From: Bugula neritina
Lineage: Eukaryota > Bryozoa > Gymnolaemata > Cheilostomatida > Bugulidae
Reading direction: 5' to 3'
NCBI GenBank assembly: GCA_964035545.1
Contig: OZ037773.1
Coordinates: 7,900,751-7,964,750, forward strand
Length of the DNA stretch: 64,000 nucleotides
The first letter of the stretch is position 1. The number at the start of each line of letters is the position of its first letter. The translations under genes were made by a program, and so were the position numbers. Positions 12,668 to 23,934 of this stretch are shown here, one piece after another. The notes under the pieces were generated by a model. The model was given only the letters and a program-made list of their open reading frames with translations, was not told the DNA's origin and did no database searches.

Positions 12668-15521
12668 CTGTAAAGTTTAGTTTATCATTATCATTATGAC
12701 ATTATGATTATCATTATGATTAACTCACCTCGTAACTCACCTCGTAAAAATTAGAACACTCTGCTAACACCTACAGGCGCAAAATTATGAGTGCCTCTTA
12801 TGTTGTTTTGTTTGGGTTTACCATGTGTTGAAATGTATCTGTTCTAGCATGTAGCTAAGTTTGGATATTTTAATTGTAATGTAAAGGGGTTTTAGCACAT
12901 AGCTAAGCTGAGTTTGTGTTATGAGGTGGTATCCTCAAATCTCTGATGCTTCGAGGGAGAAAACTGTTGTGAAAAGTCTGTGAGGATGCAGAAATTGATG
13001 TTGGTTCTCCTCTCTTAGCAGATCGAGTGTTTATTGACCGATTTGAATTTAATAGTTCATCATAAGCAGATGAAAGCGTTTCATGGCGCTCTTCATCTGA
13101 GAGTATTCTCATTAACAAAGTTATTCTATGGTCTCTTCGCCGGCTCGCAAGAGTTTTAAGCTGCAATTCAGTTCGAGCGTCACTGATGCCACATCTTCCT
13201 TTGAGGTTAGCGATAAACCTGATGGCTTGATTTTGAACATGTTCAATTTCCTCACAGGCACTTTTGTTAGTCGGATCCCACAACGTGTCTGCATACTCAA
13301 GGATAGGTCTACATAGACTAAGGTATGCAATTAATTTTGACTTCATGGGTGCATTGTAGATTGTATGCTTGATACAGCCAAGTATTTTGCTTGCATTGTT
13401 GACTTTAGATGTAATATGTCTGTCAAACTTTAGGTTAGACTGCATGATTACTCCAAGATATTTGGCCTCTTTAACGGTTCTAAGAGTGGTGTTACCAAGT
13501 GAATATAGATGGGAGGTGTCATCATTTTTACCAAATATAATCACTTCGCACTTATCGGTATTAAACGGCATTTTCCATTTAAGTGACCAGTTATAAAGTG
13601 AGTTTAGGTCTCTCTGAAAAGCTTCCTGTTGTATTTTGTTGTTAACTTCAGCATATAGAAGTGTGTCGTCAGCATATAGACTAACTTTGCATGAGACAGA
13701 TTGAGGGAGATCATTGATGTAAATTAGGAAGAGTGTTGGTCCAAGAACTGATCCTTGGGGGACTCCAGATGTTACACTTAGTTCAGATGATTCTGTCCCT
13801 TTGATCACCACTTTTTGACTTCTGTCAGTCAAAAAGCTCTGTATCCAATTGGCAATAAATGGGTCAATTCCTTTAATTCGCCTGATTTTCTCTATGAGCA
13901 GTAAATGAGGAACTTTATCGAAGGCCTTTTTAAAATCTAGAATTACTGCGTGAGTAGTTGATGAGTTGTCGGCGGCTCTTGCAAGATCATGAAAAGTTGC
14001 ACACAATTGAGTGTCACATGAAAGGCCACGTCTAAATCCATGTTGTCTATTAACCAAAATTGAATCTAGTGTTTTATTTAGATAGTGTAATATAATATGT
14101 TCTAGCATTTTGCAGGGGATACTTGTCAATGAAATAGGTCGATAATTGCATGGCTTCTCTTTTTCACCTTTCTTATATATAGGAGTGATGTTGGCAGTCT
14201 TCCATGCACCTGGGAGCACACTTTGTTTTAATGAAGCAGCGAAGATATGCTGAAGACACTCTGCATTGATATTGGGGTTTATTAGTAATTGGCATTTGCG
14301 GATCTGGTCTGGGCCGGGAGATTTATTATTTTTAAGGTCAGCAATAAGTTTTTCAACACCATCTAATGTGATGGGAAATGGTTCCGTTTGAGTTGAAAGA
14401 AGTGGGAGTTTTGATATACTTTCTTGGTGGCAGAACTGTGAGTGAAAGTATTTATTTAGTTCGTTGGTGATTATCTTACTGTCAGTGGTTGGAAGGCCAT
14501 CCATAAGTGTCATAGTCTCTAAAGGATGCTGTTGATTTTGTTTGTACCTAAGATGTTTGTAAAAAGGTTTGCTGTTCCCCTTTTCCAAGGGTTTACAAAT
14601 TTTATATAGCAAATAATTCTTTTTGAGCTTTTTGAGTTCTTTCTTGTTGTTCCGGCGGTGCTGCTTATATTTATTTAAGTAGTATGGATCTCCAGTTTGT
14701 TTGTACTTTCTGTGTGTATTGTGTTGCTTGTCTATCATTTTTTTAATATGTTTGTTAAACCAAGGTGGTTGATCTTCATTTCTGACATGTATAGTTTCGA
14801 GTGGAACAGAATCAAGTATGGCTTCATCAAGTGATCTTTTGTAAATATCCCACATTTTATGAACATCACTTAGGTTTTTAATTTGATGAAGAGCTTCAGT
14901 CATTTTTTCAGTAAAGACTTGAACGTTTGCCTTCTGATAGACAAAGATTTCCTTGGTATTTTTACAATTGTGTTGTTGGTGCATCATTGTTTCTACTTTA
15001 AGCTTCAGGGTTATAATATAGTGGTCGCTTAGGCCAGGGATTACCACATCTGGGGGATCTGTTGTAAGGGTGTTAGAGAGGCATATCAGATCAAGAGTGT
15101 TTCCGTGAATGTGTGTAGGTTCTGTAACCATCTGGTATAAGTTATGTTCGTAAAGCATATTGAGAAATTGTAGATGGATAGCTTTGTAGGATGAATTGGG
15201 TTTAATAGTTTTGGTAACCCAGTCTAGTCCTGGGAGATTCATATCACCAAGTAAAATTATGTTGCAGTTGGAATATTTATATTTGATGGAGCTAAGTATG
15301 TTACTAATTTGTTTGATATTTGGAGTTGATGTCCTCGGTCTATAGTAACAACATATAACTAGGTTAGTTGGAATAAGGATAATTACTATTTCTTCATTAT
15401 AAGTTTCAACGGAAACATTTCTGGCTTTAAGCTTTGCTTTGATTGCAATCATGACTCCTCCTCCGTGTATGTTTCTGTCATTTCTAAAGAAGTCTAAACC
15501 ATATTTATCATTATGATTTTG
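12668..15521 (-). mobile_element. 5'-truncated CR1/jockey-type non-LTR retrotransposon
   Basis: A minus-strand insertion with one long uninterrupted frame and a short 3' region ending at about 12668-12725 in simple TCATAATGATAA-type repeats, a common kind of 3' tail in CR1-like elements. The high-coordinate (5') end stops abruptly in the endonuclease domain where AT-simple sequence begins. The loss of the element's 5' part is the usual product of incomplete target-primed reverse transcription. The frame has no stops over more than 850 codons, which suggests a recent insertion. The exact target-site duplication is hidden because TTATCATTATGAT-like sequence is present at both edges. Confidence 0.88.
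12903..15521 (-). CDS. Retrotransposon ORF2-like: partial AP endonuclease plus reverse transcriptase
   Basis: The open frame runs from a stop at 15522-15524 to the end at 12903, about 872 codons; the first ATG is at 15452. The N-terminal part is the second half of an exonuclease-endonuclease-phosphatase domain, with GDMNLPGLDW, TLDLICLSN and GLSDHYI motifs. Its first half, with the catalytic Asn and Glu motifs, is missing. The reverse transcriptase follows, with NYRPISLTSIPCK, the GFRRGLSCDTQL region, a GVPQGSVLGPTLF motif and the active-site YADDTLLY. The C-terminal end has the HVQNQAIRFI region typical of jockey/CR1 proteins. Nothing in the RT core looks damaged, but the element cannot be autonomous as it stands. 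Overlapping short frames on both strands here are shadows. Confidence 0.93.
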   Translation of the reverse strand, partial: QNHNDKYGLDFFRNDRNIHGGGVMIAIKAKLKARNVSVETYNEEIVIILIPTNLVICCYYRPRTSTPNIKQISNILSSIKYKYSNCNIILLGDMNLPGLDWVTKTIKPNSSYKAIHLQFLNMLYEHNLYQMVTEPTHIHGNTLDLICLSNTLTTDPPDVVIPGLSDHYIITLKLKVETMMHQQHNCKNTKEIFVYQKANVQVFTEKMTEALHQIKNLSDVHKMWDIYKRSLDEAILDSVPLETIHVRNEDQPPWFNKHIKKMIDKQHNTHRKYKQTGDPYYLNKYKQHRRNNKKELKKLKKNYLLYKICKPLEKGNSKPFYKHLRYKQNQQHPLETMTLMDGLPTTDSKIITNELNKYFHSQFCHQESISKLPLLSTQTEPFPITLDGVEKLIADLKNNKSPGPDQIRKCQLLINPNINAECLQHIFAASLKQSVLPGAWKTANITPIYKKGEKEKPCNYRPISLTSIPCKMLEHIILHYLNKTLDSILVNRQHGFRRGLSCDTQLCATFHDLARAADNSSTTHAVILDFKKAFDKVPHLLLIEKIRRIKGIDPFIANWIQSFLTDRSQKVVIKGTESSELSVTSGVPQGSVLGPTLFLIYINDLPQSVSCKVSLYADDTLLYAEVNNKIQQEAFQRDLNSLYNWSLKWKMPFNTDKCEVIIFGKNDDTSHLYSLGNTTLRTVKEAKYLGVIMQSNLKFDRHITSKVNNASKILGCIKHTIYNAPMKSKLIAYLSLCRPILEYADTLWDPTNKSACEEIEHVQNQAIRFIANLKGRCGISDARTELQLKTLASRRRDHRITLLMRILSDEERHETLSSAYDELLNSNRSINTRSAKRGEPTSISASSQTFHNSFLPRSIRDLRIPPHNTNSA

Positions 15522-15850
15522 TTAAAATAAAAATAAATAATATTATTATTAATATTAAATATTAATAAATAATAGTTATTATTATTACCTTAATTTAAAT
15601 TTAGATTTTTATAATTAATAATACTAATAATTAATACTAATACTAATTAGTAATTACTAATACTAATAGTAATAGGCAATGGCAATACTAAAAGTAAAAG
15701 TAAATGTCTAATATTAATAGTATTAGTATTAATAATTACTAATTAGTAATAGCAGCACTAATACTGATAGTAATGCTGTAATACTAATACTAATAGGAAA
15801 TGTAATACTAATACTCATTACTAATGACTTATAACATTAGCTATTGTATT
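15522..15850. repeat. Degenerate TAATACTAATAG simple repeat
   Basis: Irregular runs of TAATA/CTAATA/AGTAATA units, with AAAGTAAAAGTAAA in the middle. Similar sequence recurs near 37.4, 38.1, 55.3 and 56.1-56.4 kb, so it is a dispersed simple-repeat family in this genome. It borders the truncated 5' end of the retrotransposon. Confidence 0.75.
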
Positions 15851-16411
15851 GTCAGTATTGAGTTTTGTAATATTTATCGTATGCTGATACTCACTTACAG
15901 TTACTCATACTCATGTGATGGCCATAATGATATTTATTTTATAATTTATACTTGTATATTTATATAGTTGGCTAAGTTATTGCTTATTGGTGTTTGACAG
16001 CATTTGATAAACAAGCATTTACTTGAAGATTATTTTGACTTTACACTGATTTCCTCAAATTTCTTTAAATACGTTTTTATGTTGTGTTGACTTTAAAATG
16101 ATTTGCAACCTTTAAGAAATTAAGATAATAACATTTTTTGACACAGTAACACTTTCAGCTGTAATAAACATTTTTGTTAGCGGTTCAACCCACTTTTGTT
16201 CTGTAATTCATAAATGAATGTATACATAAATTGCCTGTTTATCGCTGTTTAAGACAAACCATTCAGTCTTCGAGAGTATTTCCAGCAACCTTGCGGTAGT
16301 TCTATCGTCCAACTGCATCATTCTTATTTGTGTTTGTGTAGTTATGATTTTATAAGCTTAAATCAATTTCAAAATATTTCCTTTAACTGACATTTTATTT
16401 TTAGAATCAAA

Positions 16412-19400
16412 ATGGTGGAAAACACTTCCCTCCAGGGGTCATGTATATTCCGAGGAGTAGAATATGCTGTAAACATGCAAGTAAAAGATGGATGCATGCT
16501 CTCTGTTACTGTCAAGGATGTTTTAACAACCAATCAATGGCAAGGATGCTTTGATTCAGCTTGTAAGTGAATCTCAACGAACTGGGTATTTTTCTTCAAG
16601 CGCTCCGCAACTGTTGGTGAAAATGCATGACATAGACTTAAAGTTGTTTATAGTAGTCGTTGCTATAACTACCACTGCTGCTTCTAGTCAACAACCTAGC
16701 AGTTGTGATGAAAATATATTAGAACATAAATTGTGAGGTCTAAACTCATGCATTAGTAAAAACTAGATGAACTATACCTCCCTTAACCTTTGACCTGGTC
16801 GTTTTATTTGCTTGCTGCCCTGGTGGTATTTATAGCTTACAATGTTTATTATACATTCTTGTTCAGTGAATAATTTTCCTCCATGTTTATTTTGTAGACA
16901 TTGAAGACATGACTCATAAGACGGGAAACTACAAACAGTTTCATATATTTGTGAATATGATGGAGTCTGCTATATCTGAGGTACTGAGTTCTACTTACTA
17001 AATTCATTTATACTTATGCTAGAAGTAGCTCTGTCTAATGTAGACTCAATGTTTTTGTAGCCACTTTTTTATACCAGGTAAAATATTATTCCCTGTCATA
17101 CCAACCGCTGTTGGCCATGGCAGTAAGTGTATCAGTTCTCACTCACTCACTCACAGTGCGAGACAGTTTATTTTGACTTGGTTTTGATCAATTTTTGAGT
17201 CAATTGAATTTTATTTTGACTTGCAAGATAGCAGACAAATAGCATGAGCCTCTGGCGCCTTCGTCATGTATATTGCTTGTTATCAACCAGCCATCAACAC
17301 TCAATATGCTTTCAAATTGTAGTCACGGTGTGAAGTTAAAACTTAGCATTGAGGGTTTTCAATAGTTTAACTCACATTCTATTTGCCTCTTCATGAAAGA
17401 ATACACTGTTTTGTATTGTAGCTGATTTTGATTTTTAGGGTTTTAATATGTTCTCTTGGAGATATATTTATACTAATCGCACATTCACTGTGATACCTTC
17501 ATATTGGTGTGATTGTTTACCTGCAATATTTATTTTAGACAATATTATTGTATCTAGAATCTTATTGTTCTTGTGATTTCCTCTATTTCATCATACAGAC
17601 TAGTGATGCAGTCTCAATGGACCTCCTCACCTTCAATGACTTAGAACTCTTGAGAAAAAGAAAAGCTGGAGTTGACACGCCCGGAATTCCCGGTGCCTCC
17701 ACGTCAGCCTTGACCCAGAAGAGATACTTGATATTAACATACGCTGTGGAGTTTGATAAGTAAGTACAGTACGTGTGGAGTTTGATAAGTAAGTACAGTA
17801 CATGTGGAGTTTGATGAGTAAGTACAGTACGTGTGGAGTTTGATAAGTAAGTACAGTACATGTGGAGTTTGATAAGTAAGTACAGTACGTGTGGAGTTTG
17901 ATAAGTAAGTACAGTAAATACATGCTGTACTGTAGATGTACATGCACACATACATAGACAGAGACGTACATACACATATATACGCACGCACGCACACGCA
18001 CACACAAACTGATGTAGTCTCAATAAGCTCTCTCGTTGTAGGATTCACTACCCTCTCCCTTTATCTTATGCTGGCAAACCAGACCCTGAAATCTTGCAAG
18101 AAAATATCCGCAAAATGCAGGCTGAGATAAAGTTACTGAAGTCACAGGTGAGATACAGAGTCAGCGTAACGTTTTATGTAACACTTCCTGGCAGCATCTT
18201 TTCTATCTGCATACAGACTTGTTGGTGTAGCATTTCCTACTTGACTAAATATTTGCTGAGTATGAGTGTTAGTTGGTTATCACTTCATAGTATAACTAGC
18301 ACTGAGTGGGGAATCTACCGTACTCATCTTTTTATCAACTAGTGCTAAATGAATTGTACTCCTACCTTTGCCTTCTCATTAAGCTAATATCTTGCTGTAA
18401 ACATTTTGGAGTTGTCTCATTATTGTTTCTTTTCTTAACTACATTTGAATTAGAGTTGTCCAAAGGCTTTTTGATTAAAATTTTGTAGGAGGGTTAGTTT
18501 TGAGTTACAAAATCATTGTCTATTACAGAACACTGTTGCGTGTTGATCTACACTGAGTATGTTTCTATTCAATTATGTTTATCTGATTTAGAGTTTTGGT
18601 AAAATAGTTCAAAATTGTAGACTGAAGCATAAAAATATTGGCATCATCATACAGCATATGCATACTAGTAGTGAGTTGCAATATGTATAATAGTTATAGT
18701 AAGCCATTATATATGCGAGAATTGTAGTCTGTTATTGCCCTTTTTTCAGGTGTTAGTGTAGCGATCTCAGAGTGCACGATATTTTTGTTTTAGGAAACTA
18801 AAAACTACAAAACAAAAGAGTTGGAAAAGCTGAAATTGGAGTAAGTTTTTTATGTTTTGTTTTTCACGTACATGTCACTATGTGTGGTTCCATTAAAACA
18901 TTTTTTACTACTAATACTTATGTTAATTGTATTGGTTGAAACATCTTTTGCTGTAATTTTATGCTCTATGCCTGTAGAGCACGCACCTCCTAATAACTCT
19001 TTGTTGAATATTTGCTGTACATTTTAGTTATGATCAGCTACTGGCTGAGAAAGAGGCAATAAAAGAGGAGTATATACTTTACAGGAAACAGCTTAAAAAT
19101 ACTGCAGCTGGAGCTTCAACAAAGGTAGAGTCTCCTTAAATATGCCTCCTCGGTTTGTTAGTATGTACTAAAATAAACTCTGGCAACTTTAGTAGAAGCA
19201 GTTTCTCTGATTTGCTTCTAAAGCTTCTGTGTCCTGTTAAGGTACTATTAGCAGCCGTCCTTTCATGTAACGTTATACAACTAAATTGTAAGCAGACTAT
19301 GGGTAGGGGGGTAATAAAGTGACACTGGCTATTATTGGACAATACTCAGTTACCATAGTTTCCTGATAGCGAGTGAGTTTTCATCTATCATATTTGAATA

Positions 19401-22400
19401 CGAGTCTATTTCATTTTGATTCCAATGGGAATCTATAGCACTGATGCCCTTAGTGTATTATTATACATGGAGTTGTGTTCTCACCAGGAAATCCGAGTTC
19501 TGAAAAGTGTTATAAAGAACTTGGAAGAGGAGTTGATGAAAGAGAAAGCTAAGCACCAGCGAATGATGAGTAAAAGGAGGAAAGACACTCAGGATCTGCA
19601 GCAAGAGGTACTGTTTACACATGTGTACTGTACATGTGTACTGTACATGTGTGTACACAGTGCGGTACATGTGTTTACACAGTACCATACATGTGTGTAC
19701 ACAGTATGGTACATGTATGTTAGACCTTGCTATAATAAGCAAATATTTTTTATATAATATTTTAACTACATTCTGAGCTACCTTCAAACCTAGAAATTCC
19801 TATCATTTTTTAAAAAACTATAACAGCATATTAATATGTTGCTTTACAGTTTCTTATATGACAGGAAAGCCTAAAATGGCTCCAATAATATACTTGACAG
19901 TTGTTGGGATTCCCCTAAACCACAGGATTCCCCTCTTTATAGGTCCAGGAGCTCAGAGCTTCAGAAAGAACTCTCAAAGTGCGTATCAAGAGTCTGACCA
20001 ATGAGCTTGCTGTTTACAAACGTAAGGCCGTCACAGCCGAACACAGTCGCCCTCTCACCAGACAGTCTCGTCCCAACTCTGCCCGAGCTACACGTGGCCA
20101 GGCTAACATTAGCGGGGGCAGTACCGGCACCTCCTTCTACAGAAATAGGTCTTATGTCTATTTTCTCTCTTAAATTGCGGGAGATATTACATGGAGTTCA
20201 ATGTCCTGTGCTTGTAATTGTGGCTTGTAAATAATCATACTTTGATGTGTTATGCATCAGACTCTTGATTGTTTCAATATTTCTCTAGCTATGTAATTCT
20301 ATGTTTATTCAGCCTATGAAATAAACATAATTGTGGTATGTGTAGGCTCAGGATTTCCTGTAAGATATAATAGTTGCGAATAGTACTGGCAGCACTAAAA
20401 TAGTGTTTTTGACAGCATGGATGTGGTTGTGTAGGTCATCTTCAAGGGAGAGAGGTCGCTCGCTCTCAGCTGACAGAGGTCATTCAGCTGACAGAGGTCA
20501 TTCAGCTGAGAGAAGAACCAACTCTAGATATGATAACTCCCAACCTAGACTCAAATCTTCACTCGCCAAGTCAAGTTCCCCCTTCCACCGTCAGTCGTCC
20601 CCCTATGATAGACTGTCTCACCACCGATCTGGTATTCCCAGCTCTCAGGGGAATTCCAGAAATACGTTTCATAAAACTCCATCACCTAGAACTGCGTTAA
20701 AACCATCACCTGCAGGTATTGTATTGTCTAATAAATAGAGTAGCTGTGGATATCATTGTATTAGATATTGCTATCACTTAATTTTATTGTCATGGTGAAA
20801 CTTAAAGTATTGTGTACAGAAATAACTAGTGGAATAAACACTGGTCAGAACGAAACCTACTTTAATTGGATCCTTAATCCAATACTCTTTGATCATATGA
20901 CTTCTGACTGAAATATTTCTTTTGCCTGTGTTCATGAGATGGTTTTGAGCATTTTTTTGGTGTTTAGTAGAGGCATATGTTTGGTATTGTATGTTTGAAG
21001 GCACCAGAAAACCTCGGTTTGATCCAACGGCCTACATAACGGAAAAGAAAAGAAGACAAGAAACCAAGAGTAAGTTAGATTCAGCTTTCTACAACTACAA
21101 GTTTTGTTTGACTTTTTGATTCTTGAGTATGTTAAACTTGGAAATAAATATGTTGATGTTGTATTCAGAGCTGCTTTAGCATACATTTACTTTCACACTT
21201 TTGATTGCAATGTACTTCCTACTGTCATAAATATTGCTAGTCATTCAGTATACATCTGTATATATATTTACTTGTATCTATACTTACCTGTATCTATATT
21301 CACTTACCTATAAGTATATTAGTAGTATATCTTGTACTCTAGATTGCAGCATTATTATTACTCTCTATAGATAACATCAGAGGCACAAGATCATCTCCTA
21401 ATCTAGACGGCTTACACTCAAGGGGAAGGAGTAGGGAGAGGGTGGCCCAGCAACCCCCCAGACGTAGGAACAGACACTCATCTGGTAATTGGGCTATATT
21501 TCTTGCATGACTATTTATATACGTCATGATGATGTTTTTACAGCTATCTTTTATAATACTGTACAAATGAAGGTTATGCCCTGCATGTAAATATTGCACT
21601 GACTATACTGAATATGCATGTAACTTATATGTTCATTATTCTCCGTGTAGTGGAAAGCATTGGATCTGTTGGGTCTGTAAGAAGGTCCCGCAACAGCTCC
21701 TGCAGTGAAGGGAACATGTCGGATAGTTCTCACACTAGCTCCCAGTACAGAGTCACTAAGCAACGCAGGGCGTGGCAAGGGGACAGCCCTTCTGAAAATA
21801 TATATGTGAGTTGATAATTGAAAGCTACGATTATGAACTGCTTCGAGCTCTAGTCACATGTCTGTAGTATCTGCAGTCTACTGTAAGAGCTCTATGGCTG
21901 TTAGACTGAGTGTTTTTTGTCAAATTATTTTGGGCAGGTTTTCAATGAGGATTTTTTCATCGTATGTTTCATCATTGAACTGATCTGTATGTGTATATAT
22001 AACGCTGCACTATAATGCATCTGTGTGTTACACTGAAGTGTTACTTAACTTTTATAATGGCTATCAACTGTTTTGCACAGTATTCAAATATTCTAATACA
22101 GTATATAACATAGATTACATATTAGCATACATATTACATGTAGAATACTTATAGATTACATGTAATAACTAGAGTAAGTTATTCATAGAACTTCCATATC
22201 ATCACTTTATAGTTATGTAATAGATATATATAGTAGAATATATTCGCAATATTATTTCATGCTGATTATAGACTAAGAAACATTCCATTAGACCAAGTAC
22301 CAGCACACCGCACAGTGATAGGTTAACGACGCGTGACAATCTTAGATCAGGTGAGTCTAAGGCCATTCAGTGACTTTTCACTTGTGTTCTTTGTTACTAG

Positions 22401-22584
22401 TTTATTGTATTTTATTTTGTGCTCTTTACTGACGGTTACTGTGTATTGCATAACCTTTCCGCCATGTTTATTCTCCTTTCCCTCTCCAGATTCTCTGTCG
22501 GAGTATCTCAATCATTCAGCAGATATTGACGATATCGATGCCAGGATTCAACGTATCAATGACATGATCAATGAGAGAATATAA
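16412..22584 (+). CDS. CCDC61: CCDC61 (VFL3 homologue), centriole/basal-body protein
   Basis: Fourteen coding exons: 16412-16562, 16898-16980, 17599-17759, 18042-18147, 18794-18840, 19028-19124, 19488-19607, 19943-20148, 20435-20715, 21001-21069, 21371-21484, 21651-21805, 22272-22350 and 22490-22584. They total 1764 nt, 587 residues, with phase kept throughout. Residues 1-165 are the conserved XRCC4/SAS-6-like head, with FRGVEYAV, YIEDMTHKTGNYKQF, DLLTFNDLELLRKRK, KRYLILTYAVEFD and IHYPLPLSYAGKPDPE. A coiled coil follows to about residue 260, then a long Ser/Arg-rich tail with three SADRGH-like copies, an RFDPTAY motif and the DIDARIQRIND end. In ciliates and algae VFL3 guides basal-body rootlet attachment; in vertebrates CCDC61 works at centrosomes. 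Introns 3 and 7 begin with arrays that repeat the 5' splice site. Identity very sure. Confidence 0.95.
17745..17917 (+). repeat. 29-bp minisatellite spanning the CCDC61 exon 3 donor site
   Basis: Six near-identical copies of a 29-bp unit, each holding GTGGAGTTTGATAAGTAAGT. The first copy is the real end of exon 3 plus the start of intron 3, so exon end and 5' splice site have been copied five more times into the intron. Units alternate between ending TACG and TACA. Each copy keeps a GTAAGT donor. Confidence 0.95.
17940..18010 (+). repeat. CACA/CATACA-rich simple sequence
   Basis: Run of ACATACACATA and CGCACGCACACGCACACACA units directly after the donor minisatellite in CCDC61 intron 3. The minus-strand open frames across 17583-18048 come only from these repeats. 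Confidence 0.8.
19608..19725 (+). repeat. Minisatellite starting at the CCDC61 exon 7 donor
   Basis: The intron begins GTACTGTTTACACATGTGTA, then repeats GTACTGTACATGTGT and GTACACAGTRYGGTACATGTGT units. Several units restate the GTACTG donor hexamer. It is a tandem array of palindromic ACATGT/GTACAC words. Confidence 0.85.
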
Positions 22585-23934
22585 CGACCTTCACCTCTGC
22601 TGTCAGTTCAAGGTCACCTCTTGCTTCCACATTTCATACTCTTATGGCACAGAACACCCCAGTGTCATGATTTGCACAAACTGGATTAATATATTGAATT
22701 ATTCATCGGTAGCAGACTGCTGGGTTTTGAATTGTAGATCAGAAGTTGGATTTTTATAGTCTATCACCAACTCTGGCAGGTCAAAGTAATGCTAGACAAA
22801 CTCTGGCAGGTAAATATATCATGCCTGTTCAACGTTTATATCTATAGCTAAGTCGGTTGTTTACTAATTCACCCCATTATGGCAGGCGGTGTAAATAGTA
22901 TTCAGTTTGCTGTCTGTTGTATATTATATATTTTTATTAGCATGGTTGGTGTGTGATTGTGAACTGTAGTTTTTATTCACTTGTAGCTTTGTTGGTCTAG
23001 ATATGTTTAAACTTGTATATTTACCATCCAATATAACACAAATACTTAATTTTGTTTATAATACTATTTAGATGTAGTGCATTTGCGCTGTGATTTAATT
23101 CCAAGCCAGTGTGTATTTATGCCTGAAAATAAAGCTCAATCTGGTTTCATTCATACAAGGCAATTATTTTAAATTATGCTAAAGAAAATTATTGAGTATT
23201 TTTAACCAATTAATCCTTCAAAGTTCACTTCGTAAGTTATAAGCTGTGCTAAATGCAATCATCTCTATTTTTTCATTAAGAATTATTTCAGACCTCTAGT
23301 TAGATCTGAAAAGAGCTTTTCATCACACCTCTTGCAGCATTACAATAATATGTTACCACTTGTACACTTCAATATCCCATTTTTACACCCTTCTTTGAGA
23401 GTTGCCTTCACACTGAAACATCAAGTTTCCGTCTCTGATCCTCTTTTCTATGAGAGTATACGATAGTTTGTTGATGCGATTTCGGCTATAGTTCCGTTAC
23501 AAACATAAATGGGAGGTGAACATAAGAAATTATTCATGTTATTTGCTGAAAAACACACATGCATATAATAAATGTACAAATTATATGTAACTGAAGTCAA
23601 AACAGCTTAGAACTAATTGCAGCCAAATGTCCTTCAAATATACAATTAGCCATAAGAGTTACATTTAGAGCTCTCTCAATAGGTTTATATGTTTAGGTTT
23701 ATAAGTATATATATGTTCAGTATGCCATTCTGCTCATAGTTAACACATAAACCTACAGGAAATTAAATACTCAGTCAAAAAATTGACTCATCATTATCAA
23801 TAGTAGGCAAGTAGCCAGACATAAAGTCTGGAAGTACAGTTGGAGCTGCTCAGATCTTTGTGGCTCTCATTTAGAGAATCGACCTGCTGGTGTGTCATAT
23901 GTTTGGCATGTACAGATTCTAGCAGTTGATAAGT
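22585..23934. other. Shared 3' flank of convergent CCDC61 and WDR61
   Basis: Follows the CCDC61 stop. A likely CCDC61 polyadenylation signal AATAAA lies at 23128-23133. The rest should hold the WDR61 3' UTR on the minus strand. No coding exon is seen. Confidence 0.65.

Noticed and set aside
13121-13596. Small frames on both strands inside the retrotransposon
   Set aside because: Shadows of the 849-codon RT frame.
17583-18048. Three overlapping minus-strand frames of 104-146 residues
   Set aside because: They translate the donor-site minisatellite and CA-rich repeat opposite CCDC61 exon 3.
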